Positions 8,207-18,205 are shown, numbered from the stretch's first letter. The stretch: 64,000 nt of DNA from Sphingomonas sp. CBMAI 2297 (GCF_029870595.1 NZ_JAPDIR010000008.1:145900-209899), one strand, 5' to 3'. Notes: a model not told the origin generated them from the sequence alone. Made by a program: numbers and translations.

Positions 8207-9148
8207 TCAGGCCGCCTCGAGGATCTGCCTGACCCCCTCGGCCGATGACGCCGTGTCGTCGCTGTCGCCAAACGCCAGAAGGTAGTTGAAGGCCTGCTCA
8301 GCTTTCGAGGCGGCGTGAATGATTGCGGTCTTGTCCGCGCGCAAAATGCCGAGCCAGTGGGCGACGTAGCTCGCATGATTGTCGTGCAGTTCGTTCGGCA
8401 GATCCAAATGCGCGCAAATCAGGCCGCTTCCGATCTCAGCCACAAGCTCCTCGAAACTATAAGCTTTGTCGCCGAACCGCTTGCCGAAGGTCCGGGCAAG
8501 GCGCGAGCTGCCGCCTGACCAATGAACGGTCTCGTGTGCCCTCACCGAGGCGTAATGATCCATCGTTGTGAATGACCGCCGGTGCGGCATCTGGATGAAA
8601 TCAAATGTCGGGTGGAAGAAGGCGCGATCGCCGCCATGTCGAACATCTGCCGGCACATGATCGAAGAACTCGTCGATGGCAGCTTGCCGCGCAGATGGAT
8701 CGATCGGCGCAGGGGTCGCGTCGTCCGGATAGAAATAGGCGGGCAGCCCATCGATCTGATCGGCGTTGAACACGAGATAATGGCGAAGGAAACGAATGCT
8801 GCGTTCGCTCTCGGCACCGGTCACCCGGTCCGACTCGGTCTTTTTGAAGCTCGAATAATAGACCGAGAGCGAGCCGTGCTCCCCCCGGCGAACATGGCCG
8901 CCGAGCGCTTCGGCCTGGCGATACGTCATCCAGTAGCGCGAGCGATAGCCGTTCGCGTCTGCGATCGCCCAAAGATAGACCGTGTTGATCCCGGTATAGG
9001 GCGTGCCGCAGTGTCGGAGCGGACGGCCACCGGCGCCGGCAACCCGCCAGGGCCGAGTCCAGGGCGGGACGCCTTCTTCCAGCTTTCTGATGATGAGGTT
9101 GGTGATTTCGGCCGCGACGTCGCGGCTCGGACGGGCTTTCGCAGGCAT
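8207..9148 (-). CDS. ardC: ArdC-like antirestriction protein (ssDNA-binding plus zincin domain)
   Basis: A 313-residue protein with the two parts of ArdC. Residues about 10-135 form the N-terminal single-strand DNA-binding region (PPWTRPW, GTPYTGINTVYLW, YWMTYRQAEALGG, RRGEHG). Residues about 190-300 carry a metallopeptidase-like zincin domain with HETVHW (HExxH) and a downstream ELVAEIGSGLIC that can supply the third ligand. ArdC family proteins shield incoming plasmid DNA from restriction during conjugation; protease activity remains uncertain in the family. GGAG lies 9 bases before the ATG. Neighbours are all plasmid maintenance or transfer type. Confidence 0.85.
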   Translation of the reverse strand: MPAKARPSRDVAAEITNLIIRKLEEGVPPWTRPWRVAGAGGRPLRHCGTPYTGINTVYLWAIADANGYRSRYWMTYRQAEALGGHVRRGEHGSLSVYYSSFKKTESDRVTGAESERSIRFLRHYLVFNADQIDGLPAYFYPDDATPAPIDPSARQAAIDEFFDHVPADVRHGGDRAFFHPTFDFIQMPHRRSFTTMDHYASVRAHETVHWSGGSSRLARTFGKRFGDKAYSFEELVAEIGSGLICAHLDLPNELHDNHASYVAHWLGILRADKTAIIHAASKAEQAFNYLLAFGDSDDTASSAEGVRQILEAA

Positions 9149-9249
9149 GGCTGATGCTCCAGCGGGATGACGATGGGGTTCGGGAGAGGCAAGCGTGCGG
9201 GAGGGGACGATCGCGCAAGTGGCGCCGACCGCCCCCCTGTCCTGCTGGG

Positions 9250-11355
9250 TCAGGCTTCGACCGGCTCGATCACCGTATCGTCCGCGACCGAAGCGCCTTC
9301 CGCCATGTGATCATCCGACAACGCAGAGCGATCCGGCTCGCCACCGAGACGATCGGTCGGGCACGGGGCCGCAGCACCAAAGCGCATCGCGTCCGGCACC
9401 CATGCGAGCACAGCGTCCTTCGTCTCGGGCTCGACAATGGCCGCCCCGGCGAAGAGTTTTTCACAGCTCTCCGAGATCTCCGCCTTCTTCAGGGTGGCGT
9501 GCCGAGCCGTCAGCGCGCCGCCGCCGACGTCATGAAGCAGGCTCAAAATGCTGCCCTTGTTGACCCGATCGAAGAAGTTTTCCGCGGTCGGACGCCACCA
9601 GCTCGCAACGTCGATCTCGAGGATCGAGGCCAATCGATTGTGGATCGCGACCTGGCCGCTGGCCCCGCGCGGCTTGGCCTCGATCGACATGGCAACGATA
9701 TAGGCCAGCCACTGCGCCTTGCTGTCGTCATCGAGCGCGCGAAACCCTTCGAACCGATCGATTTCGTGATCGTGGTCGCACCATCCGGCATCAAGGCCAT
9801 CATGCGCTTCGGCCAGGTAGGACCGGGCGCGTGAGCCGGGCAAATCCGCCGTGACGGGATCCTGCGGGGCATCAGCGCAGATGGTGGTGCCATATTGAAC
9901 GATCTCGTCGGCAGAACCGCCGCCGGCGAAAACCCGGGCGTCGATCATGACGAACAGCGCGTAATCGAGCGCGAGCGCCGGCTGAGCGAGCAGACAGGAT
10001 GCGAGAATATCGCGGCGTTGTATGGCAAGCTCGTCGTAGAGCCGATTGCTGAGCGGCTTGCCGCCAGGTGCCACAGCTTCGGGTCGGCGAGCTGGCTCGG
10101 GCGAATCCTTCACGCCGACGCGAAACCTGCCCGCCCCGCCCTCGTCGGGTTCGCCGGGATTTCCGCCGCCCGCATCATCGATCGCGTCGGGTTCTTCGAC
10201 GATGAGCTCCTGCTCGCTATAAAATTGGGTGTCGAGACGCATCTCGCCCTGCGGCGTCAGAAGCAGAAACGCGCCGACATGCGGCCGCAGCTCATCTGGC
10301 AGCACGGGCGCGCGATGCTCGATCGCCTCGGCCTCGGCGATCAGTCGGTCATCCTCCTGGTCCAGGGCCTTGTAGGCATCGGGCGAGATGGATTCGTCCT
10401 GCATTTCGGCCTCGAGCTCGGCGCGGCGCGCCTCGATCTCGCCAAGGCGGGCGGATTGCTCCTCGGTGAGCGCGGGCGGCTGCAGGATGGCACGGTAGAG
10501 GCCGTGGGCGGCGTTGTGGGCGTAGTTGCTGGCGATCGGCCTGATCCAGGCAAGGCCCGTCTCCTCACCGATGCGTCTCGCTTCGGCCTCCATGATGTCG
10601 CCGGCGAGACGGTGCGCGATCTCGGGATTGTTCCAGCGGTCGTTGCCGTCGGTGAAGAGGTCGCCATCGACCTTGCCGCCTGCCGCGCGATACCGCTCCT
10701 CGCCGACCAGAATCGCGATCGGATCGCTGGCCTTGAGCGTCTCATTGGCGATGACGCGGCGGATGGTGTCGGCCGTTACGTGGCCATTCTGGTAGCTGTT
10801 CCAGACCAGAAGCTGCTTGTCGTGGCTTTCGGTCGACGCATAGGCTTTGGCGATGTCGAGCGTGATCTCGCTTTTGCTCAAGGCGTCGAAGATCGGCGCT
10901 GCCAGCGAGGCGAGGCGCAGGCGCCCCTCGACGAAGCGACGTGTCACGCCGAAACGCTTTGCGACAGCATCGAGATCGCCGGTCGAGCCGATGAAGTGCT
11001 GAAAGGCGCGGCATTCCTCGGCGGGGGTCATCTTGAGCTGATGGAAGTTGGTCGCCGTGGACGTTTCGGACAATTCGGCATCGTCGCCGGTAAGGATCAT
11101 GACGGGGACATCGAAATCGGCTTCCGAGATCGTACCGCGCTCGGCGAGCAGGCGAAGCGCGCGCCAACGGCGTCCGCCATCGAAGACCTCGAAGGTGCCG
11201 CGCGGCTTTTTGGCGGGCGTGACGAGCAGATTCTGAAGGACGCCCTTGGCCTCGATACTGGCGGCCATGGGTTCAATCTGAAGCTGTTCGTCCGGTGCGG
11301 TACGGACGTTGATCGGCGAGAGCCGCAGCTTGGCGAGTTTGATGGTCTGGATCAC
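9250..11355 (-). CDS. Large ParB/Spo0J-like DNA-binding protein
   Basis: About 701 residues. The N-terminal 200 residues are ParB-like: a LSPINVRTAP start, VFDGGRRWRALRLLAERG (GxRRxxA box) and an HTH around VAKRFGVTRRFVEGRLRLASL. The long C-terminal 450 residues, with a coiled-coil-like acidic stretch (RLGEIEARRAELEAEMQ), are not typical of segregation ParB. I prefer the GTG at 11355, which has AGAGGAG about 8 bases upstream, to the longer reading to 11397. Such ParB-domain proteins sit beside strawberry-notch helicase genes on many alphaproteobacterial plasmids and may work with them. It is the second of three ParB-type proteins in the window and has no adjoining parA. Confidence 0.75.
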   Translation of the reverse strand: MIQTIKLAKLRLSPINVRTAPDEQLQIEPMAASIEAKGVLQNLLVTPAKKPRGTFEVFDGGRRWRALRLLAERGTISEADFDVPVMILTGDDAELSETSTATNFHQLKMTPAEECRAFQHFIGSTGDLDAVAKRFGVTRRFVEGRLRLASLAAPIFDALSKSEITLDIAKAYASTESHDKQLLVWNSYQNGHVTADTIRRVIANETLKASDPIAILVGEERYRAAGGKVDGDLFTDGNDRWNNPEIAHRLAGDIMEAEARRIGEETGLAWIRPIASNYAHNAAHGLYRAILQPPALTEEQSARLGEIEARRAELEAEMQDESISPDAYKALDQEDDRLIAEAEAIEHRAPVLPDELRPHVGAFLLLTPQGEMRLDTQFYSEQELIVEEPDAIDDAGGGNPGEPDEGGAGRFRVGVKDSPEPARRPEAVAPGGKPLSNRLYDELAIQRRDILASCLLAQPALALDYALFVMIDARVFAGGGSADEIVQYGTTICADAPQDPVTADLPGSRARSYLAEAHDGLDAGWCDHDHEIDRFEGFRALDDDSKAQWLAYIVAMSIEAKPRGASGQVAIHNRLASILEIDVASWWRPTAENFFDRVNKGSILSLLHDVGGGALTARHATLKKAEISESCEKLFAGAAIVEPETKDAVLAWVPDAMRFGAAAPCPTDRLGGEPDRSALSDDHMAEGASVADDTVIEPVEA

Positions 11356-11460
11356 CGGGGTCACTCCTCTTGGCGTCCGGCAATTCCCGGACACCACCCC
11401 GTTCCCCCTTCCCTCTTTCCCAAGAGCGGCCTCGGTCGTTTGACCAAGGGCGACCCGCGC

Positions 11461-14400
11461 TCACCCAGGATCGGCGAGAATGCGCCCAAGGATGTCGGCG
11501 GCGATGCTCACCGGAAGGAACACCCGTGTCCGGTACTGAATGATCTCGGTGAAGCAGCCCAAGGATTTCAGCCAGGCGAGCTGATCCGACGGCGCCCCGA
11601 CTATCTCGATGCGATGATTTCGGTTCACCATCGCGCGGCGGATCGTCATGGGGAATGGGCGGGCAACATCAACGCTTCGACCGGAATGGGCCGATTTGAT
11701 GATGTCCGAGGGCGGCAGGTTCTCGGCGCGATCGATGCCGAGCTTGGTGAAAAGCTGGACAACGTGCTCGTCGAAAACGAGGCGGCCGAGCCAGCTATTT
11801 CCCGCTTTGTCAGCGATGCGGTTGACCACCAGATGATCGCTGGGCAGCGCCGACCAGATCGGCAGAAGCAAGCCGGTCGCGAGGCGGATCGTCTCGGTGT
11901 CGACCTTGTTCGCCGCTTCATCGGCTTCGGCCTGCCATTTCGCGCAGAAGGCGTCCCGATCGACTATTTTCCAGGCGCTCTCGAAGAGCTCATGCTCGCG
12001 GATATGTTCCCGCCGGGTCGGCCTCGTCAGCTCGAAGCGCGGGATCGGCGTTCCGTCCTTCTCCTCCATGAGCGCTCGGGCGCGGGTCTGCAGCGCGACC
12101 ATCCCCGACTTGGCGTTGAGCAGAAATACGGCGGTGCTATCGCTGTCGGCGATACGCAGCACGCGCTCCAAGGTGACAGGGGTCCGCCGCCGCGCGATCT
12201 CGATGGTCAGCAAGTGCGACGTCGCCCCGCTGACCGGGTCGGTCCGGAGCAGTGTGTCGTCGATCAAGGTGGCGGAATCGACGAGGATCGTCTCGACACC
12301 GACATCGAGCCGGCCAGCCTCCCTCGCCGCCGATACCCGTGTCTCGACCAGGGACAGAAACTCATCGAAGATGCTGTTCTGCAGGCCGATGGGAAGCGCG
12401 AGGATGCGATTTAGCCATCGCTGGATGGGCGGCAGTTCCTCTTTCAGGACGCCGTCCTTGTCGCAGAGCTCGAGACCGGTCCGATCCTCGAATTCCGAAT
12501 GCGAGATGCTCTTGAGCTTGCCATCGACCAGCAAGTGGAACCACGTCACCAGCGCAGCGCAAGCATATTCGCTCTCCAGATTATCAGCCGGGTCGAAGAG
12601 ATTCTGACCGCCGGTCTGGCGCTGACCCCGTGTGAGTGCGCCGAGGCTGTCGAGCCGCCTCGCAATCGTGCTGGTGAAGCGGAGTTCGCCTTTGCAGTCG
12701 GTCGTGACGGGCCGGAACAGTGGCGTGCTCGCCTGATGGGTCCGATGGGTTCGGCCAAGGCCCTGAATGGCGCGGTCCGCGCGCCAGCCCGGCTCGAGCA
12801 ACAGATGGACGCGTTGCTCCTGGTTCGGCACGTCCATTGATGCGTGATAGGATCGCCCCGTCCCGCCGGCGTCCGAGAAAATGAGGACGCGCTTCAGCCC
12901 CTGCATGAAGGCCGCGGCCTCGGCCTGACTGGTACGGGTCGAACGGGTTTCCAGCTTCTGCCGGCCGTCGCCCGTCGAGATTAGGCGTTTTGTCCGCCCA
13001 GTGACTTCCGCGACACGATCATGCCCGAAATGCTCCAGGATGCCGTCGAGCGCCGACATGATCGGCGGCAATGCGCAAAGATGCTCGATCATCAGCGCGC
13101 GGGCAGCTTCGGCTTCGGGATTGTAGACGGGATTACCCGTCTCGTCCGTCATCGGCTCGGAGCGCTGCGTGCCTGTGTCGTCGGTGAAGACGCGCATTTG
13201 GCGAGTAGGGAAAGCGCGCTCGAGATAATCGATGACATATTCACGAGGGCTGAGGTCGATTTCGAGGTCGACGCGCTCATCCGGGCTGAGCATGCCCAAT
13301 CGCCGGTCGAGGATGGACTCGGCCGTCGTCACCAGTTGAAGCACCACCGACTGGCCCGCCATAAGATGCTCGCCGACCGCGGCGATGACCGTTGGCAGCT
13401 TCATCGAAAGCAGCACCTGGCCGAAGAAACGCTGCTTGGTGGACTCGAAGCGCGAGCGGGCCGATGCCTTCGCCCCGCTATTCAAAGTGGTGTTCTCGAG
13501 ACCATCGACGACGCCGGTGAGTTCCAGGGCTTTTTCCATGTTCCGGTGGATGATGGACCAGGCATTGGCGTAAGTGTCGTAGATCTCGATCTGCGCGGGC
13601 GTCAGTTCGTGCCGCAGGATCTCATATTCGACACCGGCGAAGCTCAGCGCTCGCGCCATGTAGAGCCCAGTCGCCTTGAGATCGCGTGCGACCAATTCCA
13701 TGGCGGCGATCCCGCCCTGGCGAATGCTGGAGATGAATTGCTCGCGATTGGCGAACGCCGTCTCCGGTCCCCAGAGCCCGAGCCGCACGGCATAGGCAAG
13801 GTTGTTGACCTCGGACGCCCCCGTCGCAGAGGCGTAGAGGATCCGCGCGGCGGGCAGATGGTTCTGGAGCCGAACGCCGCTGATGCCCTGTTGCGATCCC
13901 TCCTTGGCTCCGAGTGCGCCCTCGCCTCCTGCGACACCGCCCATCTCGTGCGCTTCGTCGAAGGCGATGACGCCGTCGAAATCGGCGCCGGCCCAGTCGA
14001 TGATCTGCTTCAGCCGGCTATGTTCCCCGCGCATCGATCGAAGGGTCGGATAGGTGACCAGAAGGACGCCCTGGTCAAGCCTGATGGGTTCGTCGATCTT
14101 CCAGTTCGATATGGGCTGAATGTCACCGGCGAGCCCGCCGAGGGCCGTCCAATCACGGCGAGCATCTTCGAGGAGGGGCGCGTTCTTGGTGACCCAGATA
14201 TTGCGACGCCGCCCCTGAAGCCAGTTGTCAAGAATGGCGGCCGCGATTTGGCGACCCTTGCCTGCCCCGGTTCCGTCCCCGAGGAAGAAACCCTTTCGGT
14301 AGCCGCGGCCCTCCTCCGAGATAACGAGGCCGACACCATCCTTGTCCGGTGCGAAGCGCCCAGGGATCGTCTGAGCCCAGGCATGGCCGGCGTAAACGAC

Positions 14401-15684
14401 GGTTTCGAGCTGGGAGGCCGAGAGCAAACGGTCTGTGACAGTCCGCTCCGGCAGCGAAGGGACGTAATCGGGGATCGGCGCTGGGATTGATCCCATGGCA
14501 ACGGATTCGACGAGCGCAGTCGGGTGTTCGCCGGCTTTGTCGAAAACCAGGCGGCTTGGCCGATAGGGCAGATAGACGCCGGTCTGTTCGAGCAGCGGCG
14601 CCGGGGTTTCGAGCCTGGTGTAAGCAACCGGCAAGACATGGTTGCGCACGGCAGCGTGAAAGGCCCGGGGCATGGGCTTGGCGCTTTTGACCGCTCTGAA
14701 GAGCGAGATGCCTCCGCCCCGCTTCGGCGCGGGTGCCGGCTGATCTGCGACAAGGGACAGGCGAGGTGTCACGGTGAGAACGTCGAGCAGTTCCGCGATT
14801 GATCCACCCTGGATGACTTCTGGTGCGAGCCTGCCGGCGACCTTGTCGATGACGAAGATTCGCACGTCGATAGACGTGCCGTGTTTGAGATAGCAGCCTT
14901 CAAGTCGAACAGAGGCTTGCACTGTCGATCCGCGAAGGACGGTCTCGTAGTGGTCGCGCATTCGGGTGGTCGGTCCGAACCAGTCGGGCATGATGGCAAC
15001 GAGGCGGCCCCCAGTCTGCAATCGGCGAAGTGCAGCCTGAAGATGCCGAACGGCCGCAAGATCATCGACGCCGCGGCCGAGCGACCGCGAAAACGGCGGA
15101 TTCATGAGGATCAGGGAAGGACGCGGTGCGTCGCCAAGAGCAGCATCAAGAATCGCCCCATCATGGCCGGTGATCGTTGCGCCGGGGAAAACGCCGTGCA
15201 GGCGATCGCGGCGGATCGGATCGAGCTCGTTGAGATGCAGCGATCGATGAGCCCCAAGCTGTGCAACGAGCAAACCGTTGCCGGCGCTGGGCTCGAGAAT
15301 GACGTCATCCTGCCGGACATCTGCGAGCAGAATCGCGACGGCCGCAATGTCGACAGGAGTCGAGAATTGCTGCCATTCGATCTGGTCTTCGCTCCGCACG
15401 GTCTGAGTGGGGAGGCGCTGCGCGAGGTCAATCCGCGCGGCGACATCGGCGAGGCTGGCCAGAGGCGCCAATGATCCACGGAGATGAAGGGCGAGTGCGT
15501 GCTCTAGCACCTCGAAGCTTGAGCGCTGCGTCCAGCGTCCTTCGGCATCGGTTCCGCCGAACGCCTGCACCATCGCCCGATTGAGATGTTGACGGGTGAC
15601 CGGCTCGCCTGACGCCAGTTGGGATAGAAGGATGTGCGCAGCGGCACGGTCGCCGCGCTCGGCGGTCTGAAAAAGGTCGGTCAT
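11461..15684 (-). CDS. Fused adenine-type DNA methyltransferase and strawberry-notch helicase
   Basis: About 1407 residues with two enzymatic parts. Residues about 105-280 form an N6-adenine-type methyltransferase (EPSAGNG at 131-137 for SAM binding; NPPF at 195-198 catalytic). Residues about 400-1000 form a superfamily 2 helicase of the strawberry-notch type: Walker A-like GDGTGAGKGRQ (469-479), DEAHE (576-580), and a GLGRTHRTHQA motif VI in the C-terminal helicase part. The start is the ATG at 15684 (MTDLFQ), with AGGAG 8 bases before it; a longer reading to 15726 lacks this. Homologues are common on plasmids and phages, where they are suspected of modifying or unwinding own DNA during transfer or defence. 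The substrate is unknown. Confidence 0.85.
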   Translation of the reverse strand: MTDLFQTAERGDRAAAHILLSQLASGEPVTRQHLNRAMVQAFGGTDAEGRWTQRSSFEVLEHALALHLRGSLAPLASLADVAARIDLAQRLPTQTVRSEDQIEWQQFSTPVDIAAVAILLADVRQDDVILEPSAGNGLLVAQLGAHRSLHLNELDPIRRDRLHGVFPGATITGHDGAILDAALGDAPRPSLILMNPPFSRSLGRGVDDLAAVRHLQAALRRLQTGGRLVAIMPDWFGPTTRMRDHYETVLRGSTVQASVRLEGCYLKHGTSIDVRIFVIDKVAGRLAPEVIQGGSIAELLDVLTVTPRLSLVADQPAPAPKRGGGISLFRAVKSAKPMPRAFHAAVRNHVLPVAYTRLETPAPLLEQTGVYLPYRPSRLVFDKAGEHPTALVESVAMGSIPAPIPDYVPSLPERTVTDRLLSASQLETVVYAGHAWAQTIPGRFAPDKDGVGLVISEEGRGYRKGFFLGDGTGAGKGRQIAAAILDNWLQGRRRNIWVTKNAPLLEDARRDWTALGGLAGDIQPISNWKIDEPIRLDQGVLLVTYPTLRSMRGEHSRLKQIIDWAGADFDGVIAFDEAHEMGGVAGGEGALGAKEGSQQGISGVRLQNHLPAARILYASATGASEVNNLAYAVRLGLWGPETAFANREQFISSIRQGGIAAMELVARDLKATGLYMARALSFAGVEYEILRHELTPAQIEIYDTYANAWSIIHRNMEKALELTGVVDGLENTTLNSGAKASARSRFESTKQRFFGQVLLSMKLPTVIAAVGEHLMAGQSVVLQLVTTAESILDRRLGMLSPDERVDLEIDLSPREYVIDYLERAFPTRQMRVFTDDTGTQRSEPMTDETGNPVYNPEAEAARALMIEHLCALPPIMSALDGILEHFGHDRVAEVTGRTKRLISTGDGRQKLETRSTRTSQAEAAAFMQGLKRVLIFSDAGGTGRSYHASMDVPNQEQRVHLLLEPGWRADRAIQGLGRTHRTHQASTPLFRPVTTDCKGELRFTSTIARRLDSLGALTRGQRQTGGQNLFDPADNLESEYACAALVTWFHLLVDGKLKSISHSEFEDRTGLELCDKDGVLKEELPPIQRWLNRILALPIGLQNSIFDEFLSLVETRVSAAREAGRLDVGVETILVDSATLIDDTLLRTDPVSGATSHLLTIEIARRRTPVTLERVLRIADSDSTAVFLLNAKSGMVALQTRARALMEEKDGTPIPRFELTRPTRREHIREHELFESAWKIVDRDAFCAKWQAEADEAANKVDTETIRLATGLLLPIWSALPSDHLVVNRIADKAGNSWLGRLVFDEHVVQLFTKLGIDRAENLPPSDIIKSAHSGRSVDVARPFPMTIRRAMVNRNHRIEIVGAPSDQLAWLKSLGCFTEIIQYRTRVFLPVSIAADILGRILADPG

Positions 15685-15759
15685 TTGGGAATCTCCTGCG
15701 CGGCTGCATCTGTCGCAGCGACACACCCTCGATCCCCCTCCCCTCTCTCCGCCCCGGGA

Positions 15760-16605
15760 TCAGGTCCGGCAGTGCGCGTCGAGGAACTTTGCCCAATCCT
15801 TGAAAGCCGGCGGCGGCGGGTCGCGGCGGATGATGAGCCCGGGACGGGGATATTTCGCTTCGGCGGACGCCGCGGCGCGACGCCCTTCTGGATCATTGTC
15901 CTCTGCGATCAGCAGGGTCGTAATGCCGGGTGGAATGACCAGTTGATCGAGCCGCCTGGCGCCAAGTGAGGCCCAGCAGGGGATGTCCTTGATGCGGGTG
16001 TAGGCGCCGGCAGTCTCGAAACCTTCGGCGATCGCCAGCGTCTCGCCCCCTGCCCGGCCCCGCCATGCGCCTGTCCCAGGCACGCCGAGCATGACTTTTC
16101 GGAGGCACTTCGCTGTCGCAGGGTCGAGAAAGTTGCGCTGGATCGCGACGAGCTGCCGGATCTCGCGAACAGCAATCAGCAAAGCCGGTCGATAAACGGT
16201 TTTCGGCTTCGGGAGGTATGGGCAGCGCGAATGGAAGCGCACGTCGGCAGGCGCTGGCAACAAGTTGCGTCGCTCAAGATAGCGCTCGGCCAGCGTCCCT
16301 TTGACGCCAATGGCCTGCTCCCAGATGCGCGAGACATTGGCGCTGCCTTGCGGTCGATCCTGTTCCGGTATTGCATAATGTTGGCCGGTTCGAACCCGAC
16401 GCAATTCCCGCAGAACATCATCGCGTGCGCAACCCGCGAAGCACGTCACCAGAATGCCGCGGTCACCTTGGCGGATCGAAAGACTTGGATCGTTGTCGCC
16501 ATGTGCCGGGCAACGGGCCATAGCCCTGTAGCCGGTCCAGGTGCCGCCAAGAGCGCCTACGAGGTCAACAAGTTCCTGGGTCGGTCGTTTGGCCGTGAGT
16601 GGCAT
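15760..16605 (-). CDS. CHC2 zinc-finger/toprim primase-like protein
   Basis: A 281-residue protein with an N-terminal zinc finger of the DnaG type (CPAHGDNDPSLSI ... CFAGC, about residues 32-56) and a C-terminal toprim domain (acidic EGFETA at about 193 and AEDND at about 232). This is the usual architecture of plasmid-borne primases that make RNA primers for replication or conjugal transfer. A strong AGGAGG site lies 7 bases before the ATG at 16605. The helicase gene follows 75 bases downstream on the same strand, suggesting a joint operon. It lacks the extra helicase domain of phage T7 gp4-type proteins. Confidence 0.85.
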   Translation of the reverse strand: MPLTAKRPTQELVDLVGALGGTWTGYRAMARCPAHGDNDPSLSIRQGDRGILVTCFAGCARDDVLRELRRVRTGQHYAIPEQDRPQGSANVSRIWEQAIGVKGTLAERYLERRNLLPAPADVRFHSRCPYLPKPKTVYRPALLIAVREIRQLVAIQRNFLDPATAKCLRKVMLGVPGTGAWRGRAGGETLAIAEGFETAGAYTRIKDIPCWASLGARRLDQLVIPPGITTLLIAEDNDPEGRRAAASAEAKYPRPGLIIRRDPPPPAFKDWAKFLDAHCRT

Positions 16606-16769
16606 AGGACTACCTCCTGCTCGGTAGCCACATCCCCCCTTCCCTCTTTCAGCGCATGGCGCTGTGACCCGGACCTATCAACGATGAGGGTCGGCGCGCT
16701 CACGTTGATCGCTTCATCGGGCACGACTCGGGCTCGTTCGCAGGCGACGAACGGCTCGGACATCATCGG

Positions 16770-18074
16770 TCAATCGTCAGGCCGGTTCTTCCGCCGATCC
16801 GCATATTTGATCACGAAGGCCTCCCAGAGCCGCATCCATTCGGTGTCGGTCCGGGGCCTCTTGATATCGGCGAATCCCTTGCGGAATGCGTTGGCCATAT
16901 CGTCGACTGACCAAGGATGGCCCTTAGTGAGACCGACACTCCGAAACGCCTGTTCGCGGTCGCCATAGGAAAGCGTTCCCGGCGGGAATGCGTGAAGCGG
17001 TTCGTCTGATTTCGCTGCGGGTTTCGTTGCCTGCGGAACGGTGCGAACCGATGATCTCGGTGCCGTTTCGACGCCTGGCGCCCCAACAAGTCGCAAATGG
17101 GGTCCGACCAATTTACGCTCCATCGGCGCTGGAGACGGATGAAGGACCACCTTCCTGCCGGAGAGATCGACGTTCGCATTGGGATAAACCGCCGAGACGA
17201 GCTGCATCGTCTCCCGCACCGTTTGACGAAAGCGCTTGCTGTCAGCCTCGTTGCCGAGGTGCTTTGCCAGTTGATCCCAAGAAATGATCTGCCCCTTGTC
17301 GGAGCCGATCCGTGGGAGGCGATAGGCAAGATAGGTATAGAGATCGAGCGCCGTTGGCGTCCCTTTAAGCTCCCGGATCGCTACTTCGTTTAATGGGACA
17401 GCGTGCTCGATAAGGTGACTGTAGAAGACCTCCGACATACGGATTTCCCGCGCGAAGGTGCCGTTCTTGTCGAGTGAACCAGCATATTCATTTGAGATCT
17501 TCACATCGCGGACCGCAAAGGCGTTGTCGTCCGTTTCGGTGCCATCCCAGCGAATCTGCCACTCGCACGCCAGCAAGCGGTCGACCTGTTCGCGCATCAG
17601 ATTTGCGGTGCCACGGGGGCCATAGGACACCGTTTGATAGCCAAGCCGCCGCATCCATTCCGTGAAGTTGCGGCCGAGATAGACGTCGCGCGAACGCTTC
17701 ATTACCGCCTGTGAAAGCAGATAGATGAGCGCAACCCTGGGATAGGCCCCATATGGAACACCCAGGCTTCTCATGACCGACTTGCCATCGATATTTTGAA
17801 GAACCGGCCGAGGGTTGATTGCCAGCGCGTACTTGCCGTCTTCCCGGATAATCGGGAGCGTGTCGTCCTTCGGGCGCTTGGTCGGGAGCGACATGGCGCA
17901 AAGCGCGGAATGGAGAAATGCCGGGACAGGCTCTTCGTCGTGGACTCGCAGGAAGGCGTCGAGCGTCAATTGGGTTCCGGCAGTGGAGGCAAGCTTCCGG
18001 ACATTCTCTGCACCGCCATCGATCATGGCGAGTGCATATTGGTGCCCAATCGGCCTATGCTGATCTCCGTTCAT
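16770..18074 (-). CDS. repA: Plasmid replication initiator RepA
   Basis: A 434-residue initiator of the iteron-controlled type. Two winged-helix-like segments are visible: about residues 95-205 (GAYPRVALIYLLSQAVMKRSR ... RLGYQTVSYGPRGT) and about 225-330 (LIEHAVPLNEVAIRELKGT ... ISWDQLAKHLGNE). It is expected to bind the GAGATCATCGGT iterons directly upstream of its start (18194-18530) and open the origin. Its own coding sequence holds an inverted iteron copy at 17047-17058. A proline-rich linker separates a C-terminal helical domain. It is transcribed away from parA, with oriV between them. Typical of large sphingomonad plasmids. Confidence 0.85.
   Translation of the reverse strand: MNGDQHRPIGHQYALAMIDGGAENVRKLASTAGTQLTLDAFLRVHDEEPVPAFLHSALCAMSLPTKRPKDDTLPIIREDGKYALAINPRPVLQNIDGKSVMRSLGVPYGAYPRVALIYLLSQAVMKRSRDVYLGRNFTEWMRRLGYQTVSYGPRGTANLMREQVDRLLACEWQIRWDGTETDDNAFAVRDVKISNEYAGSLDKNGTFAREIRMSEVFYSHLIEHAVPLNEVAIRELKGTPTALDLYTYLAYRLPRIGSDKGQIISWDQLAKHLGNEADSKRFRQTVRETMQLVSAVYPNANVDLSGRKVVLHPSPAPMERKLVGPHLRLVGAPGVETAPRSSVRTVPQATKPAAKSDEPLHAFPPGTLSYGDREQAFRSVGLTKGHPWSVDDMANAFRKGFADIKRPRTDTEWMRLWEAFVIKYADRRKNRPDD
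17047..17058 (-). repeat. Iteron copy inside repA
   Basis: An exact inverted iteron (ACCGATGATCTC followed by GGTGCC) in the C-terminal linker of repA. Its flank resembles the 18194 copy (both continue CGGTGCCG), so it is more than a chance match. It could bind RepA and act in copy control. Confidence 0.55.
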
Positions 18075-18193
18075 TGTTCCGCCCTTCCCCGAATCTCCGG
18101 GGTCTGTGATGGCGCTGTCTCAACAGGTTTGGGTTTCGAAATCAACCCTGTTGGCAGTTTTGGCGGGAAATCAGGGGTGAGAGTTGCAATTCG

Positions 18194-18205
18194 ACCGATG
18201 ATCTC
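18194..18205 (-). repeat. Inverted iteron copy near the repA start
   Basis: ACCGATGATCTC, exact reverse complement of the iteron, 120 bases upstream of the repA start codon. RepA binding here would suit autoregulation of repA. Confidence 0.7.

Noticed and set aside
9895..12414. An 839-codon plus-strand open frame opposite the large ParB and helicase genes
   Set aside because: Low-complexity, no recognisable domain; it is the mirror of two genes with clear motifs in a high-GC region.
13021..14490. A 489-codon open frame opposite the helicase
   Set aside because: Antisense shadow of conserved helicase motifs.
16557..16766. A 69-codon minus-strand frame between repA and the primase
   Set aside because: Overlaps the primase start by 49 bases, lacks a ribosome site and any family resemblance.
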